Assembly: GCA_900115795.1 (NCBI GenBank)
Contig: FOXT01000004.1
Coordinates: 62,001 to 126,000 of the forward strand
Length of the DNA: 64,000 bases
From: Lachnospiraceae bacterium XBB1006
GTDB lineage: Bacteria > Bacillota > Clostridia > Lachnospirales > Lachnospiraceae
Reading direction: 5' to 3'
This document shows positions 51,861 to 61,589 of the stretch, piece by piece (positions within the stretch are counted from its first letter, which is position 1; the number at the start of each line of letters is the position of its first letter). Under the pieces are notes generated by a model, which saw nothing but the letters and a program-made list of their open reading frames with translations, was not told the DNA's origin and made no database searches. Made by a program: the position numbers and the translations under genes.

Positions 51861-52784
51861 ATGAAACAGACAAATGATTTAATGAAACGCATTAACGAGC
51901 GTTATAGCAAAATGAGCAAAGGACAGAAGATGCTTGCAACCTATATTTCGGAACAATATGATAAGGCAGCTTTTTTAACAGCTGCAAAGTTAGGACAAAC
52001 CGTAGGCGTTAGTGAATCGACGGTTGTACGTTTCGCTATGACTCTTGGATATGGCGGTTATCCGGAATTTCAGAAAGACCTGGAAGCTATGGTAAAAGAA
52101 AAGCTAAGTGAGGCGCCGGAACAGACGGTCATTTATGAAAATCTGGAAAACGCAAAAGTTTTGGATGCCGTTTTAATGTCCGACGTGAAACGAATTGAAC
52201 ATACCATTCGCCAAGTGGATGAGCAGGTGTTCGAAATGGCAGTCGATATGATACACAATGCCAAACGAATTTATATTGTCGGAATTCGTAGTTGTGCACC
52301 GTTAGCACAATTTTTAAGTTTTTATTTAAATGTAATGTATGATCAGGTCAAATTAATCACCACCAATAGTGCCAGTGAGATGTTCGAACAAATGATGCGC
52401 ATTTCCAAAGATGATGTGGTGATTGGAATCAGCTTTCCACGATATTCCATGCGAACGCTAAAGGCATTGGAATTTGCAAATAATCGAAGTGCTAAGATAA
52501 TTAGCCTTACGGATAGTGTACATTCCCCGATGAATCTATATTCTTCATGTAATCTGATTGCGGAAAGTTCAATGTCCGGGCTCGTGGATTCACTGGTTGC
52601 ACCAATGAGTATTATCAATGCATTAATTGTAGCATTAAGTAAAAAACGCCAACACCAGGTGTTGAAAAATTTAGATGAATTAGAAAAGTTATGGGATCAG
52701 TATCAGGTTTATGGCAGTGATGAATTAGAGTATGTAAGCGATGCCATGAAGTTTCGATACAAACGCCCGGAAGGAAATGAATGA
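51861..52784 (+). CDS. MurR/RpiR family transcriptional regulator
   Basis: A 307-residue regulator: N-terminal helix-turn-helix (about 10-80, with AAKLGQTVGVSESTVVRFAM) and a SIS sugar-phosphate-binding domain (about 125-260, with IYIVGIRSCAPLAQFLSFY and GISFPRYSMRTL). Such proteins sense sugar phosphates and control sugar or amino-sugar genes. The ATG at 51861 gives the usual N-terminus, with AGAAGGA upstream. Its targets cannot be read; it overlaps the next gene by 4 nt. Confidence 0.9.
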   Translation: MKQTNDLMKRINERYSKMSKGQKMLATYISEQYDKAAFLTAAKLGQTVGVSESTVVRFAMTLGYGGYPEFQKDLEAMVKEKLSEAPEQTVIYENLENAKVLDAVLMSDVKRIEHTIRQVDEQVFEMAVDMIHNAKRIYIVGIRSCAPLAQFLSFYLNVMYDQVKLITTNSASEMFEQMMRISKDDVVIGISFPRYSMRTLKALEFANNRSAKIISLTDSVHSPMNLYSSCNLIAESSMSGLVDSLVAPMSIINALIVALSKKRQHQVLKNLDELEKLWDQYQVYGSDELEYVSDAMKFRYKRPEGNE

Positions 52785-54022
52785 AACGAGTAGTAGTTGT
52801 AGGCGGCGGTGCCGCAGGTATGATGGCTGCATATGCATGTGCGAGTCAGGGACATACCGTGTATTTATTGGAAAAAAATGAGAAACTTGGAAAGAAAGTG
52901 TATATTACTGGAAAGGGACGATGTAATTTAACAAACGATTGCGATGTCGAAGATTTGTTCAAAGCCATTCTTCGAAATCCAAAGTTTTTGTATTCGGCAA
53001 TCTACACCTTCGACAATTATCAAGTACAACGCTTTTTTGAAGAAAATGGTTGCCCGGTAAAGGTTGAACGAGGTGGAAGAGTGTTTCCGGTATCGGATCA
53101 TGCTTCGGATGTTATTCGTGCCCTGGAAAACGCATTGAAAAACTTAGGGGTAAAGATTTTCCTGCATTCCAAAGTTGTAGGTATCGAAACGGAGAACAAT
53201 GCAATAAAAGGTGTTCGTTTCCAAAAAGATCATCGAGAACAGGAACTTCCGGCGGAAGCAGTCATTCTTTGTACCGGTGGCCGATCATATCCTTCAACCG
53301 GTAGCACCGGCGATGGACATGCATTTGCAGACAGTCTGGGGCATACTATAAAGCCATTAACCCCTAGTTTGGTACCATTTGTAACAAAGGAAACCTTTGT
53401 AAAAGATGTGATGGGATTAGCACTTAAGAATGTACAGGCAACCATTACGGATGCCTCCGGGAAGAAACTTTACGATGAGTTTGGAGAGTTGCTATTTACA
53501 CATTTTGGCGTAAGTGGACCACTCATGCTTTCTGCATCTGCAAAGGTAAATGATGCCATTGCAAAAGGCCCCCTCTCTTTAAAACTAAATTTAAAGCCTG
53601 CCCTCAGTAAAGAACAATTAGACAAACGTCTGTTGCGTGAATTTGATGAAAATCCAAATCGGCAATTTAAGAATGCTGTTTCCGGTTTGTTTCCAGGAAA
53701 GCTAACACCGGTAATGGTTAAGCTCTCGGGCATTAATCCTGATAAAAAAGTCAATGAAATTACAAAATCCATGCGAGAAGCATTTGTGGAATTAATACAA
53801 TCTATGCCCCTTACCCTTATAGGCCTTAGAGGCTTTGAAGAAGCCATTGTCACCAAAGGCGGAGTAGACGTAAAACAAGTCAATCCTTCTACTATGGAAT
53901 CAAAATTGATTCATGGATTGTTTTTTGCCGGGGAATTATTGGATGTGGACGCCTATACCGGCGGTTTTAATTTGCAAATAGCATGGTCAACCGGTTATCT
54001 GGCCGGTTTGAATGTAGAATAA
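52781..54022 (+). CDS. HI0933-family NAD(P)/FAD-dependent oxidoreductase
   Basis: A 413-residue flavoprotein of the HI0933/YhiN group. The FAD-binding Rossmann motif VVVGGGAAGMMAA is at the N-terminus, followed by GKKVYITGKGRCNLTN, CTGGRSYPSTGSTGDGHAFA and the C-terminal GELLDVDAYTGGFNLQIAWSTG. This family includes enzymes related to bile-acid dehydroxylation (BaiN), but most members have no known substrate. Its location before cmk is common in Clostridia. Starts inside the regulator gene (ATGA). Confidence 0.9.
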   Translation: MKRVVVVGGGAAGMMAAYACASQGHTVYLLEKNEKLGKKVYITGKGRCNLTNDCDVEDLFKAILRNPKFLYSAIYTFDNYQVQRFFEENGCPVKVERGGRVFPVSDHASDVIRALENALKNLGVKIFLHSKVVGIETENNAIKGVRFQKDHREQELPAEAVILCTGGRSYPSTGSTGDGHAFADSLGHTIKPLTPSLVPFVTKETFVKDVMGLALKNVQATITDASGKKLYDEFGELLFTHFGVSGPLMLSASAKVNDAIAKGPLSLKLNLKPALSKEQLDKRLLREFDENPNRQFKNAVSGLFPGKLTPVMVKLSGINPDKKVNEITKSMREAFVELIQSMPLTLIGLRGFEEAIVTKGGVDVKQVNPSTMESKLIHGLFFAGELLDVDAYTGGFNLQIAWSTGYLAGLNVE

Positions 54023-54038
54023 CGGAGGTTTTTCAAAA

Positions 54039-54704
54039 ATGAGTTTTAATATTGCAATTGATGGACCGGCAGGTGCCGGTAAGAGCACCATCGCCAAACA
54101 ATTGGCGAAAAAATTGAATTTTATTTATGTCGATACAGGCGCGATGTATCGGGCACTTGCATACTATTTTTTGACCCGTCAGATTTCCATTACATCGGTT
54201 GAGGAGGTCGCGAAGGTGGTTGAGGAGGCCAAGGTGGAAATTGCATATGAGAACAATAAGCAGCAAGTTATATTAAACGGAGAAAATGTCACGAATTATT
54301 TGCGGGAAGAGAATGTCGGCGAAGCTGCTTCGGTTACAAGTGCGTATGGATGTGTTCGAAACCATTTACTAAATTTACAACAGGATTTGGCAGCAAAAAA
54401 AGATGTCATTATGGACGGACGCGATATCGGAACCTGCGTTTTACCGGAAGCCCCATTGAAAATTTATTTAACAGCAAGCAGCCATACCAGAGCCAAACGT
54501 CGTTATGATGAGTTGATACAAAAAGGCGAGCACCCCGATTTTGACGAGATTGAAGCGGGCATCAAGGAACGGGATGAACGAGATATGAATCGTGAAATTG
54601 CACCATTGAAACAAGCAGAGGATGCAATTTTAGTTGACAGTTCTTCCATGACCATTGAGGAAGTGGTTCAAACTATATATAAGCTTGCAAAGGAACGAAT
54701 GTAA
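54039..54704 (+). CDS. cmk: Cytidylate kinase
   Basis: A 221-residue CMP/dCMP kinase. Walker A is IDGPAGAGKSTIAKQLA; VDTGAMYRALAYYFL and the MDGRDIGTCVLPEAPLKIYLTA segment are diagnostic, with a DERDMNREIAPLK lid. GGAGG precedes the ATG. The cmk-ispH-rpsA order is conserved in Clostridia. Confidence 0.95.
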   Translation: MSFNIAIDGPAGAGKSTIAKQLAKKLNFIYVDTGAMYRALAYYFLTRQISITSVEEVAKVVEEAKVEIAYENNKQQVILNGENVTNYLREENVGEAASVTSAYGCVRNHLLNLQQDLAAKKDVIMDGRDIGTCVLPEAPLKIYLTASSHTRAKRRYDELIQKGEHPDFDEIEAGIKERDERDMNREIAPLKQAEDAILVDSSSMTIEEVVQTIYKLAKERM

Positions 54705-54705
54705 C

Positions 54706-55569
54706 ATGGACAGAGAAGTGATTGTAGCCGAAAGCGCCGGATTTTGTTTTGGCGTGCGTCGTGCCGTTGATTATGTATATGATTGCGTACAGAAGAAAGA
54801 AGGCCCCATTTATACCTATGGCCCCATTATTCATAATGAAGTTGTGACCGAAGAGTTGGAAAAAGAAGGCGTAAAGATTCTTGATCCGACAAAGGCAATC
54901 CCGGAGCATTTGCCGATTGGTACGCTCATCATTCGCTCCCATGGTGTTACAAAAAAACGCTATGAAGAGATGCTTATTTCCGGTCATGAACTATCTGATA
55001 TGACATGCCCTTTTGTAAAAAAAATTCATACGATTGTGGAAGAGCATAGTAAACAAAAGGAAACCATAATTATCATTGGAAACAAAGAACATCCCGAAGT
55101 TATCGGCATTTGCGGCTGGTGTCATGAAGGACGACATGAAGTTATTGGTTCCAAAGAAGAAGCGGAAAAGTTCGTTGCCGGTGCCAATGAAAAAATCTGT
55201 ATTGTATCTCAAACAACATACAATTACAAGAAATTTCAAGAATTAGTTGAAATAATTTACAAAAAAGGGTATGATATAAGTGTTATCAATACGATTTGTA
55301 GTGCGACCAAGGACAGACAGGCTGAAGCGCTGAGTCTGGCAAAGTCCATGGAGGCTATGATTGTGATTGGTAGTCGTGCAAGTTCCAATACACAAAAGTT
55401 GTATGAAATTTGCAAAAAAGAATGTGCAAATACTTACTATATACAAACCATTGACGATCTTGATGTTACCAAGATGAGCAAAATCCATTCTGTAGGTATT
55501 ACTGCAGGGGCATCTACCCCAAACAAATTAATTGAGGAGGTTCAAACGAATGTCAGAAATGAGCTTTGA
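54706..55569 (+). CDS. ispH: 4-hydroxy-3-methylbut-2-enyl diphosphate reductase
   Basis: A 287-residue [4Fe-4S] enzyme, the last MEP-pathway step, making IPP and DMAPP. Cluster cysteines are Cys14 (GFCFGVRRAV), the Cys in SDMTCPFVKK (about 102) and in INTICSATKDRQ (about 199). The HxxH-type IIHNEVV and IIRSHGVT substrate segments are present. The ATG at 54706, 1 nt after the cmk stop, gives the usual start. Its end overlaps the rpsA start region. Confidence 0.95.
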   Translation: MDREVIVAESAGFCFGVRRAVDYVYDCVQKKEGPIYTYGPIIHNEVVTEELEKEGVKILDPTKAIPEHLPIGTLIIRSHGVTKKRYEEMLISGHELSDMTCPFVKKIHTIVEEHSKQKETIIIIGNKEHPEVIGICGWCHEGRHEVIGSKEEAEKFVAGANEKICIVSQTTYNYKKFQELVEIIYKKGYDISVINTICSATKDRQAEALSLAKSMEAMIVIGSRASSNTQKLYEICKKECANTYYIQTIDDLDVTKMSKIHSVGITAGASTPNKLIEEVQTNVRNEL

Positions 55570-56632
55570 ACAAATGCTTGAAAATTCATTAAAAACTATA
55601 AGAAATGGGGAGGTCGTTGAAGGTACTGTCATTAGTGTGAAACCGGAAGAGATTGTACTCAACATTGGCTACAAAGCTGATGGTATTTTGACACGTAACG
55701 AGTATTCTAATGAACCGGTTGACTTAACAACAGTTGTTAAAGTTGGCGATAAGATGGACGTTAAAGTTGTTAAAGTTAATGACGGCGAAGGACAGGTTTT
55801 ACTTTCCTACAAACGCCTCCAGGCTGAGAAAGGTAACAAGCGCCTTGAAGAAGCATTTAACAGCCAGGAAGTATTAAAAGCAACTGTAAACGAAGTCCTT
55901 TCCGGTGGCTTGAGTGTCATTGTAGATGAGGCAAAGGTATTTATTCCTGCAAGTCTTGTATCCGACACTTTTGAAAGAGATTTAACCAAATATAAGAATC
56001 AGGAAATTGAATTTGTTATTACAGAATTTAACCCAAGAAGACGTAGAGTAATCGGCGATAGAAGACAGTTAATTGCTGCAAAGAAAGCTGAGATGCAGAA
56101 AGAATTGTTCGCTAAGATTAAAGTTGGTGATGTAGTAGAAGGTACCGTTAAGAATGTTACCGATTTTGGTGCATTTATTGATCTTGGTGGTGCGGATGGA
56201 TTATTACATATTTCCGAAATGTCTTGGGGAAGAGTAGAAAGTCCAAAGAAAGCCTTTAAAGTCGGTGATGTTGTTAAAGTATTCATCAAAGACATTAAAG
56301 ATACAAAGATTGCTCTTAGCATGAAATTTGAAGACCAGAACCCATGGTTAAATGCCAGCACTCGTTATGCAATAGGAAATGTTGTAAAGGGTAAAGTTGC
56401 CCGTATGACAGATTTCGGCGCATTTGTTGAGTTGGCAGAAGGTGTAGATGCATTGTTGCATGTATCCCAGATTTCCAAAGAGCATATCGAAAAACCTTCC
56501 GATGTATTGGCTGTCGGCCAGGAAATTGAAGCTAAGATTGTAGATTTCGTTGAGTCCGAGAAGAAAATCAGCTTGAGCATGAAAGCATTGCTTGAGCCGG
56601 AATCTGACAGCGAAACGGAAGACGAGCAGTAA
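55550..56632 (+). CDS. rpsA: S1-domain protein, 30S ribosomal protein S1-like
   Basis: 360 residues with four S1 OB domains (about 20-85, 105-170, 190-260, 275-345). Characteristic lines are VVEGTVISVKPEEIVLNIGYKADG, VEGTVKNVTDFGAFIDLGGADGLLH and a repeat of that pattern in the last domain. Four domains, rather than the six of proteobacterial S1, is the usual Firmicutes form. GAGGAGG at 55534-55540 supports the ATG at 55550, inside the ispH 3' end. Confidence 0.92.
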   Translation: MSEMSFEQMLENSLKTIRNGEVVEGTVISVKPEEIVLNIGYKADGILTRNEYSNEPVDLTTVVKVGDKMDVKVVKVNDGEGQVLLSYKRLQAEKGNKRLEEAFNSQEVLKATVNEVLSGGLSVIVDEAKVFIPASLVSDTFERDLTKYKNQEIEFVITEFNPRRRRVIGDRRQLIAAKKAEMQKELFAKIKVGDVVEGTVKNVTDFGAFIDLGGADGLLHISEMSWGRVESPKKAFKVGDVVKVFIKDIKDTKIALSMKFEDQNPWLNASTRYAIGNVVKGKVARMTDFGAFVELAEGVDALLHVSQISKEHIEKPSDVLAVGQEIEAKIVDFVESEKKISLSMKALLEPESDSETEDEQ

Positions 56633-56671
56633 GGTAACATAGCTTAGAAAAAAACAGTAGAGAGGTGTTAT

Positions 56672-57460
56672 ATGCCAATTGAGAACGGTTATGAGAAGTT
56701 TAAAAAAGATGTTTTTACTTTAACTAAGATTGATTTGAATGCTTATAAAGAAAAACAGATGAAGAGACGTATTGATACGTTGATAGGGAAGAACAAATGT
56801 AAGTCTTATGACGAATATGTCGCTTTAATCAAAAATGACAAGGAACGTTTTGAGGAATTTGTAAATTTCCTTACCATCAATGTTTCTGAATTTTATCGTA
56901 ACCCGGAACAATGGGAGCTCCTTGATAAGGATGTTTTTCCTAAATTGATTGAAAAATTTGGAAATAACATTAAGATTTGGAGTGCTGCGTGCTCCACAGG
57001 AGACGAACCATATTCTTTGGTTATGGCACTTAGCAGACATTTACCTTTAGAGAAAATTAAAATTATTGCTACGGATATTGATAAGCAGGTAATTGCAAAA
57101 GCAAAGGTTGGATTATATTCTGCAAAGAGTATCGCCAACGTACCTGCCGATTTGAAAAAGAAATACTTCACGGAAATAGGCGGCTCCTACCAGATCTCTG
57201 ATTCCATCAAACAGAGAGTTGAGTTTAAGGAACATAATTTATTAAAAGATTCTTACCCAACTGGCTGCCACTTGATCGTTTGCAGAAATGTATTGATTTA
57301 TTTTACGGAAGAAGCGAAAGAGGAAGTGTACAAGAAATTTAACGCAGCGCTTGTAAATGATGGCGTCCTCTTCATTGGAAGCACAGAACAGATTATGAAT
57401 TATAAAGAAATCGGTTATGATCGCGCCCAATCATTCTTTTTCATAAAAAATAATAAGTAG
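56672..57460 (+). CDS. cheR: CheR-type chemoreceptor methyltransferase
   Basis: A 262-residue S-adenosylmethionine-dependent glutamate methyltransferase. The all-helical N-domain (1-75, ends with FYRNPEQW) is followed by the SAM-binding fold with SAACSTGDEPYSL, ATDIDKQVIAKA, and the CRNVLIYF motif near residue 205. It methylates chemoreceptor glutamates in chemotaxis. It sits apart from the chemotaxis operon whose end is at the start of the window. Confidence 0.92.
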   Translation: MPIENGYEKFKKDVFTLTKIDLNAYKEKQMKRRIDTLIGKNKCKSYDEYVALIKNDKERFEEFVNFLTINVSEFYRNPEQWELLDKDVFPKLIEKFGNNIKIWSAACSTGDEPYSLVMALSRHLPLEKIKIIATDIDKQVIAKAKVGLYSAKSIANVPADLKKKYFTEIGGSYQISDSIKQRVEFKEHNLLKDSYPTGCHLIVCRNVLIYFTEEAKEEVYKKFNAALVNDGVLFIGSTEQIMNYKEIGYDRAQSFFFIKNNK

Positions 57461-57515
57461 GCAGAAGAGCTCTTTAAAGATGATTTGATTGTAAGACTGT
57501 TTAACTAAGCCAAAA

Positions 57516-57555
57516 GGCTATTACACATGCATTTCGCTGTGTAATAGCCCTTTTT
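57516..57555. terminator. Bidirectional terminator between cheR and the convergent exonuclease gene
   Basis: 12-bp stem GGCTATTACACA (57516-57527) / TGTGTAATAGCC (57538-57549) with a 10-nt loop. CTTTTT follows on the + strand and TTTT on the minus strand, so it can serve both convergent genes. Confidence 0.85.
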
Positions 57556-58570
57556 ACGTTGTTAGAAGCAATGTAAGAACCGATTGAATATATGGTTCAA
57601 ATAATGTAGCAGAGGTTAAACATTCACGGGTGAGGGTATACTTGCCATAAGCCGTCTTCGGCGTAGCATTAACACGGTCTGTTTTATCAATATAGGTTGC
57701 CATAGATTTAAGAATGGCAATGTCTTCCTTTACAAGATAATAATAATTTTTATAATCAAGGTATGGAACCCGAATGGTATCATTTGAAATCGGTGTGCTT
57801 AACATTAGGGAATCGTCGTGTAGTGTAATGTAATAACCGTCGTAACTATATGAAATCGGAACCGGTATTGTGGTATTCGTCTTAGCCGCTAGCACAAGGC
57901 GTTCCTCCATGGCACCATAATAATTGATACTTTGGTTTCTTGTTGCACTTACAAAGTGAAATTGACCTTGAAACACGTCCAAGTAAGCTTGTATAGCCAA
58001 AAGCTTTGCCATTCCAAGAATATCTTCGTAATTGTGAAGAAAAAGTAACTGTTCCTCTTTATCTGATGGCTGCTTTTCATAACGAAGATAATGAGAAATC
58101 AGCTCGCCACCGGTATACATGTCCTCACGTTCGATTCCCAAAAATTGCTCAATCGTTTTCTGCTTCAAATCAACCAGTTTAAAAATCTTTTTATAAGGTT
58201 TCAGCTCTTTATATAAATCGATTATTTTCATATCCGGAAAGGAATTCGTCAGTTTGTACCTTGCTTCCTTTTCGCGCAAAAATGGAATATCAAAACCGCT
58301 TCCATTATAGGTAATACATGCAGAAAAAGACTTACAAAAATTAAAAAATGTAATTAATAGAAAAACTTCGTCTTCTTTTGACTGCGTTAGAAACTGCTTG
58401 ATACGTAATTCTTCGCCCTCAAGATACGCTGCACCAATCATGTATAAACGGGCTGTTTTTGCCGAAAAACCGGTGGTTTCGATATCGAACAATAGTGTAT
58501 CCGGTTTCAAATACGGTAACCCGTTCGGGCAGACATCTGCGAAGTCTATGTTATGCTCAATTACTTTCAT
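57554..58570 (-). CDS. YprB-like ribonuclease H-fold exonuclease
   Basis: A 338-residue protein. Residues about 25-195 form a DEDD exonuclease-like domain: LLFDIETTGF (Asp29, Glu31), a NGSGFDIPFL motif (Asp near 114) and HNYEDILGM (Asp near 192), matching the RNase_H_2/YprB family. The remainder is an uncharacterised C-terminal region. GGAGGGATT precedes the ATG. It may trim nucleic acid; substrate unknown. Confidence 0.85.
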   Translation of the reverse strand: MKVIEHNIDFADVCPNGLPYLKPDTLLFDIETTGFSAKTARLYMIGAAYLEGEELRIKQFLTQSKEDEVFLLITFFNFCKSFSACITYNGSGFDIPFLREKEARYKLTNSFPDMKIIDLYKELKPYKKIFKLVDLKQKTIEQFLGIEREDMYTGGELISHYLRYEKQPSDKEEQLLFLHNYEDILGMAKLLAIQAYLDVFQGQFHFVSATRNQSINYYGAMEERLVLAAKTNTTIPVPISYSYDGYYITLHDDSLMLSTPISNDTIRVPYLDYKNYYYLVKEDIAILKSMATYIDKTDRVNATPKTAYGKYTLTRECLTSATLFEPYIQSVLTLLLTT

Positions 58571-58612
58571 AATCCCTCCATATTGTTTATGTGAATGAAA
58601 AAATCTAAAATA

Positions 58613-58618
58613 ATTATA
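58613..58618 (-). promoter_or_regulatory. Predicted extended -10 promoter for the YprB-like gene
   Basis: On the minus strand TGC-TATAAT (-10 at 58618-58613). No good -35 is seen. It lies back-to-back with the rnf promoter. Confidence 0.4.
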
Positions 58619-58645
58619 GCATATTTTCCGAAAATATATTATAAT

Positions 58646-58673
58646 TTGATTGAGAATTTTATTTATTTAAAAT
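58646..58673 (+). promoter_or_regulatory. Predicted promoter for rnfCDGEAB
   Basis: TTGATT (58646-58651), 16-bp spacer, TAAAAT (58668-58673), in a very A/T-rich stretch upstream of the AGAAGGA site. Confidence 0.5.
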
Positions 58674-58699
58674 AAATATAGAAAGAAGGATAGCGACAT

Positions 58700-60019
58700 A
58701 TGGGAATTTTAACTTTCAAAGGTGGAGTGCATCCATTTGAGGGGAAAGAATTATCCAAGGATAAGCCGGTTACAAGCTATAAGCCAAAGGGCGACCTGGT
58801 TTATCCGCTCTCACAACACATCGGTGCACCAGCAACCCCTGTTGTAGCCAAAGGTGATCATGTTTTGGCAGGTCAACTGATTGCAGAAGCAGGTGGCTTT
58901 GTTTCTGCACCAATTTACGCAAGCGTATCCGGAACAGTAAAAGCAATTGAGCCACGCAGAACCGGAACGAGTGCGCTTGTACCTTCCATCATCATTGAAA
59001 ACGATGGGGAGTATCAATCTGTTGCATATGAAGCAGTGGAGGATGTTTTTTCTTTAAGTAAGGAGGAAGTTCTTGACCGGATTAAAAAAGCCGGAATCGT
59101 TGGAATGGGCGGAGCCGGATTTCCAACTCATGTAAAATTATCTCCAAAAGAACCGGAAAAAATTGACTACATCATTGCCAATTGTGCAGAGTGTGAACCT
59201 TATTTAACTTCCGACTATCGTTTAATGTTAGAAGAGCCGGAGAGTCTGGTTGGTGGTATGAAGTTAATGGTCTCCTTGTTTGAACATGCAAAAGGAATCA
59301 TTGCAATTGAGGACAATAAGCCGGATTGTATTGCATTGTTAAGCAAGATGGTAGAAGAGGAACCATCCATCGAAGTAAAAGCGGTAAAAACAAAATATCC
59401 GCAAGGTTCTGAGCGACAAATGATTTATGCGACTACCGGACGCGCCATTAATTCAAGTATGCTTCCGGCGGATGCAGGTTGTATTGTTGATAATACAGCA
59501 ACCATTATTAATATTTATAAGGCCGTAAAAGAAGGAAAACCATTGACACACCGTGTTGTAACCATTACCGGAGATGCCATTAATGACCCACGCAATTTTG
59601 ACGTATTATTCGGAACCAGTTTCAAAGAATTAGTCGAAGCTGCTGGTGGTTTCAAAAGTCAGCCGGAGAAAATAATTTCCGGAGGTCCAATGATGGGATT
59701 TGCTGTTTTCGATTACGATTTTCCGGTTATTAAAACAACCTCATCCCTTTTGTGCATGACAAAGGATGAGGCTGCGATGTACGAACCAACAGCATGTATA
59801 AATTGTGGTCGGTGCGTAGAAGTATGCCCATCTCGCTTAATTCCATCCCGATTGGCGAAATTGATGGATCATGGCGATATTGAGCAATTTGAAAAAATGG
59901 ACGGCGTAGAGTGCGTAGAGTGCGGAAGCTGTAGTTATATCTGTCCTGCAAAGAGACACTTGGCACAGTCGATACGTGCAGGTAGACAGACCGTACTTGC
60001 AAATCGTCGTAAAAAATAA
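58700..60019 (+). CDS. rnfC: Rnf complex subunit RnfC
   Basis: A 439-residue peripheral subunit of the Rnf complex, accepting electrons at NAD. The N-terminal barrel-like domain is followed by a flavin/NADH-binding GGAGFPTHVK (near 132-141), a SLBB domain, and two [4Fe-4S] ferredoxin motifs (ACINCGRCVEVCP near residue 365 and CVECGSCSYICP near 405). Rnf couples reduced ferredoxin oxidation to NAD+ reduction and Na+ or H+ export. First gene of the C-D-G-E-A-B order. Confidence 0.95.
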   Translation: MGILTFKGGVHPFEGKELSKDKPVTSYKPKGDLVYPLSQHIGAPATPVVAKGDHVLAGQLIAEAGGFVSAPIYASVSGTVKAIEPRRTGTSALVPSIIIENDGEYQSVAYEAVEDVFSLSKEEVLDRIKKAGIVGMGGAGFPTHVKLSPKEPEKIDYIIANCAECEPYLTSDYRLMLEEPESLVGGMKLMVSLFEHAKGIIAIEDNKPDCIALLSKMVEEEPSIEVKAVKTKYPQGSERQMIYATTGRAINSSMLPADAGCIVDNTATIINIYKAVKEGKPLTHRVVTITGDAINDPRNFDVLFGTSFKELVEAAGGFKSQPEKIISGGPMMGFAVFDYDFPVIKTTSSLLCMTKDEAAMYEPTACINCGRCVEVCPSRLIPSRLAKLMDHGDIEQFEKMDGVECVECGSCSYICPAKRHLAQSIRAGRQTVLANRRKK

Positions 60020-60040
60020 GAGTAGAGAGGTGTACGAACA

Positions 60041-60976
60041 GTGAGCGAATTATTCAATGTCTCATCTTCACCGCACGTGCGTTCCAAAGATACAACACAA
60101 AAAATAATGCTGTATGTAATTATTTCCTTACTTCCGGCAGCTGCTTTTGGCGTTTACAATTTTGGAATGCGTGCCTTGATGTTGATTTTAGTAACAATTT
60201 CATCGTGTGTTTTTTCAGAGTACGTGTTTAACATGATTACCAAACGCAAACAGACCATCGAAGATTTAAGTGCGGTAGTAACCGGTTTATTACTTGCCTT
60301 GAACCTTCCACCGGCATTTCCATGGTATTTAGCCGTTCTTGGCGGAGTATTTGCCATTATCGTCGTAAAAATGGTGTTTGGTGGATTAGGACAGAATTTC
60401 ATGAATCCGGCATTAGGTGCCCGCTGCTTTTTACTGATTTCCTTTACCGGTTATATGACCAATTTTACATATGACGGGGAATCTGTTGCAACACCGCTTG
60501 CCTTATTAAAAGCAGGCGAATCAGTAAAGACCATGGATTTGTTTATGGGAACTACAGCCGGTACCATTGGTGAAACTTGCGTCATCGCCCTTTTAATTGG
60601 TGCCTTGTTCTTAATCCTTATGGGAGTTATTCAAATTACCATTCCGGCAAGCTACATTCTTACCTTTGCAGTATTTACATTACTCTTTGGTGGACATGGG
60701 TTTGACTTAACATTTTTGGTTGCTGAACTTTGTGGAGGCGGATTGATGCTGGGTGCATTTTTCATGGCAACCGACTACGCCACCAGCCCAATTACAACCA
60801 ATGGACGTATTATTTTTGGTATATGTTTGGGAATTTTAACCGGTGTATTCCGTTTTTATGGTGCAAGTGCAGAGGGTGTGTCCTATGCAATTATCTTCTC
60901 AAACCTGTTGGTTCCGTTAATTGAGAAGGTTTCCAGACCAAAAGCATTTGGTAAAGGAGGCAAGGCTCATGAATAG
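60041..60976 (+). CDS. rnfD: Rnf complex subunit RnfD
   Basis: A 311-residue polytopic membrane subunit, start GTG after AGAGAGGTG. The FMN-linked threonine is Thr151 in a VATPLALLK context. About nine or ten membrane segments. The MNPALGARCF and MATDYATSPIT segments are family signatures. It is part of the electron path through the membrane. Its end overlaps the rnfG start by 8 nt. Confidence 0.95.
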   Translation: MSELFNVSSSPHVRSKDTTQKIMLYVIISLLPAAAFGVYNFGMRALMLILVTISSCVFSEYVFNMITKRKQTIEDLSAVVTGLLLALNLPPAFPWYLAVLGGVFAIIVVKMVFGGLGQNFMNPALGARCFLLISFTGYMTNFTYDGESVATPLALLKAGESVKTMDLFMGTTAGTIGETCVIALLIGALFLILMGVIQITIPASYILTFAVFTLLFGGHGFDLTFLVAELCGGGLMLGAFFMATDYATSPITTNGRIIFGICLGILTGVFRFYGASAEGVSYAIIFSNLLVPLIEKVSRPKAFGKGGKAHE

Positions 60977-61589
60977 AATTTTAGGCGATACCATCAAAAT
61001 TTTTCTGATTACTTTGGTTGCCGGCTTAATGCTGGGAGGTGTCTATACCATTACCAAAGAACCAATAAAAAAAGCAGAAGAAGATGCGAAACAAGAGGCC
61101 TACAAGGCAGTTTTCAAAAATGCGGATTCTTTTACAGAAACCAAATTTGACGAAAAAGAAGCCAGAAAAATTTTAGATGAAAATAACTATCCGGATGATA
61201 CTATCAACGAAGTCGTTGAAGCAAAAAATGCATCTGGAGAGACTCTTGGCTATGTGTTAACCATCACCTCGACGGCAGGATACGGTGGCGATATTCAATT
61301 TTCCATTGGCCTTTCAATGGATGGAACCTTAAATGGATATTCCATTTTATCCATCAGTGAAACGGCCGGTCTTGGTATGAAAGCAAAAGAAGAGAAGTTT
61401 GCTTCTCAATTTAGGAATAAAAACGTATCGCACTTGGAAGTAACAAAAACAGGTGCAAAATCCGATGAGGAAATTGATGCCATCAGTGGTGCGACCATTA
61501 CAAGTAAAGCTATGACTTATGGTGTTGATTCCGGTTTATGCTATTTCCAAAATGTTATTCTTCAAGGAGGTGGATCACAAGATGAATAA
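60969..61589 (+). CDS. rnfG: Rnf complex subunit RnfG
   Basis: A 206-residue subunit with an N-terminal membrane anchor (about 7-28) and an extracytoplasmic FMN domain. FMN is covalently attached to Thr177 in the DAISGATITSKA motif; GYGGDIQFSIGL and ETAGLGMKA are family features. The ATG at 60969 follows AAAGGAGG. Its last codons overlap rnfE by 8 nt. Confidence 0.94.
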   Translation: MNRILGDTIKIFLITLVAGLMLGGVYTITKEPIKKAEEDAKQEAYKAVFKNADSFTETKFDEKEARKILDENNYPDDTINEVVEAKNASGETLGYVLTITSTAGYGGDIQFSIGLSMDGTLNGYSILSISETAGLGMKAKEEKFASQFRNKNVSHLEVTKTGAKSDEEIDAISGATITSKAMTYGVDSGLCYFQNVILQGGGSQDE

